Made by a program: the position numbers and the translations under genes. Below are positions 63,251 to 64,000 of a stretch of 64,000 nt of DNA, one piece after another (within the stretch, counting starts at the first letter, position 1; each line of letters begins with the position of its first letter). The DNA is taken from NCBI RefSeq assembly GCF_013410115.1, contig NZ_JACCCV010000001.1, positions 1,798,001 through 1,862,000 on the forward strand, written 5' to 3'. Source of the DNA: Tunturiibacter gelidiferens (GTDB lineage: Bacteria; Acidobacteriota; Terriglobia; Terriglobales; Acidobacteriaceae). The notes under the pieces were generated by a model that was given only the letters and a program-made list of their open reading frames with translations, did no database searches and was not told the origin of the DNA.

Positions 63251-64000
63251 TTAGTCCATCAACTTTCGGGTTAGGTAGGTGTATTGTTCGGCGCGGGTAT
63301 TTGCCTGCTCTTTGAGGTTGGCTCCGGCGGCGTGGCCGCCTTCGACGATCTCGTCGTAGAAGAAGGGCTTGTGAAGCTCTTCGAGGCGTGCGGCGAATTT
63401 GCGTGCGTGGACGGGGCCGACGCGGTCATCTTTGGTGGTGGTGAAGATGAGCGGCTCGGGGTAGTTGGTGTTGGGGTTCAGCTGGTTGTAGGGGGAGATG
63501 GATGCGAGGAACTTTCGCTCGGCGGGGATGGTGACGGTACCGTACTCGCCGACCCAGGAGGCTCCGGCGGCGATGTGCTCGTAGCGGAGCATGTCGAGGA
63601 GGGGGACCTGGATGACGACGGCATTCCACATCTCGGGGTGCTGGGTGAACTCGACGCCCATGAGGAGGCCGCCGTTGGAGCCGCCTACGATACCGAGGCG
63701 GCGAGGCGAGGTGATCTTGCGGGTGAAGAGATCCTGGCCTACTGCGGCGAAGTCGTCGTAGATGCGCTGGCGGTGGATCTTGAGGCCGGCGTCGTGCCAG
63801 GCGGGGCCGAACTCGCCGCCTCCACGTATGTTGGCGAGGACGAAGGTGCCGCCGCGCTCAAGCCAGAGCTTGCCGAGGATGGGATTGTAGAGAGGCGTCA
63901 TGGAGACTTGAAAGCCGCCGTAGGCATTCATGATAGTGGGGTTTGAGCTGTCGTACTTAATGTCTTTGTGGCGGACGAGGAAGTAGGGGATTTTGGTCCC
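63251..64000 (-). CDS. Prolyl oligopeptidase (S9 family), C-terminal part
   Basis: The last 249 residues are visible; the gene continues past base 64000. This is the alpha/beta-hydrolase domain: the nucleophile Ser in GGSNGGLLMG, the Asp in TTKDDRVGPVHARKF and the His in EGGHAAGANL. The upstream part, YDSSNPTIMNAYGGFQVSMTP, is the typical entry into this domain. Such enzymes cleave short peptides after proline. An internal ATG at 63931 is not the true start. Confidence 0.93.
   Translation of the reverse strand, partial: GTKIPYFLVRHKDIKYDSSNPTIMNAYGGFQVSMTPLYNPILGKLWLERGGTFVLANIRGGGEFGPAWHDAGLKIHRQRIYDDFAAVGQDLFTRKITSPRRLGIVGGSNGGLLMGVEFTQHPEMWNAVVIQVPLLDMLRYEHIAAGASWVGEYGTVTIPAERKFLASISPYNQLNPNTNYPEPLIFTTTKDDRVGPVHARKFAARLEELHKPFFYDEIVEGGHAAGANLKEQANTRAEQYTYLTRKLMD

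Overview
The window looks like chromosomal DNA of an Acidobacteriota member, most likely family Acidobacteriaceae (Edaphobacter/Granulicella/Terriglobus-like). It is GC-rich, and a two-domain NAD+-I (nadA) riboswitch stands directly before nadA, an RNA class known from Acidobacteriota. Split housekeeping operons and many hairpin-type intergenic repeats fit the same group. I see no rRNA, prophage, insertion sequence, CRISPR array or secretion-system island; the genes are mainly core metabolism with a few accessory ones.

Layout. 1-6.3 kb (minus strand): a respiratory operon reading ctaC-ctaD-ctaE, a membrane protein, a di-heme cytochrome c lipoprotein, a Rieske protein and cytochrome b (cut by the left edge), joining complex III and complex IV genes. 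6.5-9.5 kb: dinB, tRNA-Gly(CCC), an S41 processing protease. 9.7-17 kb: a parvulin-type chaperone with a Lys/Ala-rich tail, a YhaM-like HD nuclease, an amidohydrolase, HEAT-repeat and terpenoid-cyclase-fold proteins, a Gly/His-rich secreted protein. 17-23 kb: aroC-def, fmt-rsmB, a duplicated rsmB tail, a triplet microsatellite, a PASTA protein. 23-31 kb: a TonB-dependent receptor with a small Cys/His secreted partner, a Na+/H+ antiporter, a cation diffusion facilitator and an MFS transporter. 31-41 kb: a decayed NTF2-like pseudogene, ubiE, an orphan barstar-like gene, aroB, nadB, PepSY and TerC membrane proteins, a DUF3761 protein, a glutaminyl-cyclase-like M28 enzyme, tatC-tatB. 41-46 kb: riboswitch-nadA-DUF2203, perR-katA, an M28 peptidase. 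46-53 kb: a beta-propeller lipoprotein, an SH3 lipoprotein, a DegT aminotransferase, hfq-hflX. 53-60 kb: an F-type ATP synthase operon (two b-type subunits, delta, alpha, gamma, beta, epsilon) without F0 a and c. 60-64 kb: aroDE fusion, pgeF, and the C-terminal part of a prolyl oligopeptidase.

The most interesting unexplained signal is a family of six intergenic elements of about 170-212 bp (near 19.0, 23.0, 33.9, 38.9, 45.4 and 60.0 kb). Each has long inverted-repeat ends enclosing a string of short hairpins. The hairpin stems change sequence between copies with compensating changes on both sides, while loops and spacers stay fixed. Within one copy the left and right variable stems do not match each other, so local hairpins rather than one long stem seem to be preserved. 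I know no named family that fits.

Functional links: nadA and nadB give the first two steps of de novo NAD synthesis; aroB, aroDE and aroC cover four shikimate steps but are scattered; def and fmt act at opposite ends of N-formyl-methionine metabolism; the Tat-type signal on the Rieske protein links the respiratory operon to tatBC; perR-katA is a peroxide-response pair with a palindromic operator. Start codons were chosen by signal peptides, Shine-Dalgarno sequences and family alignment from memory, and are uncertain where stated.
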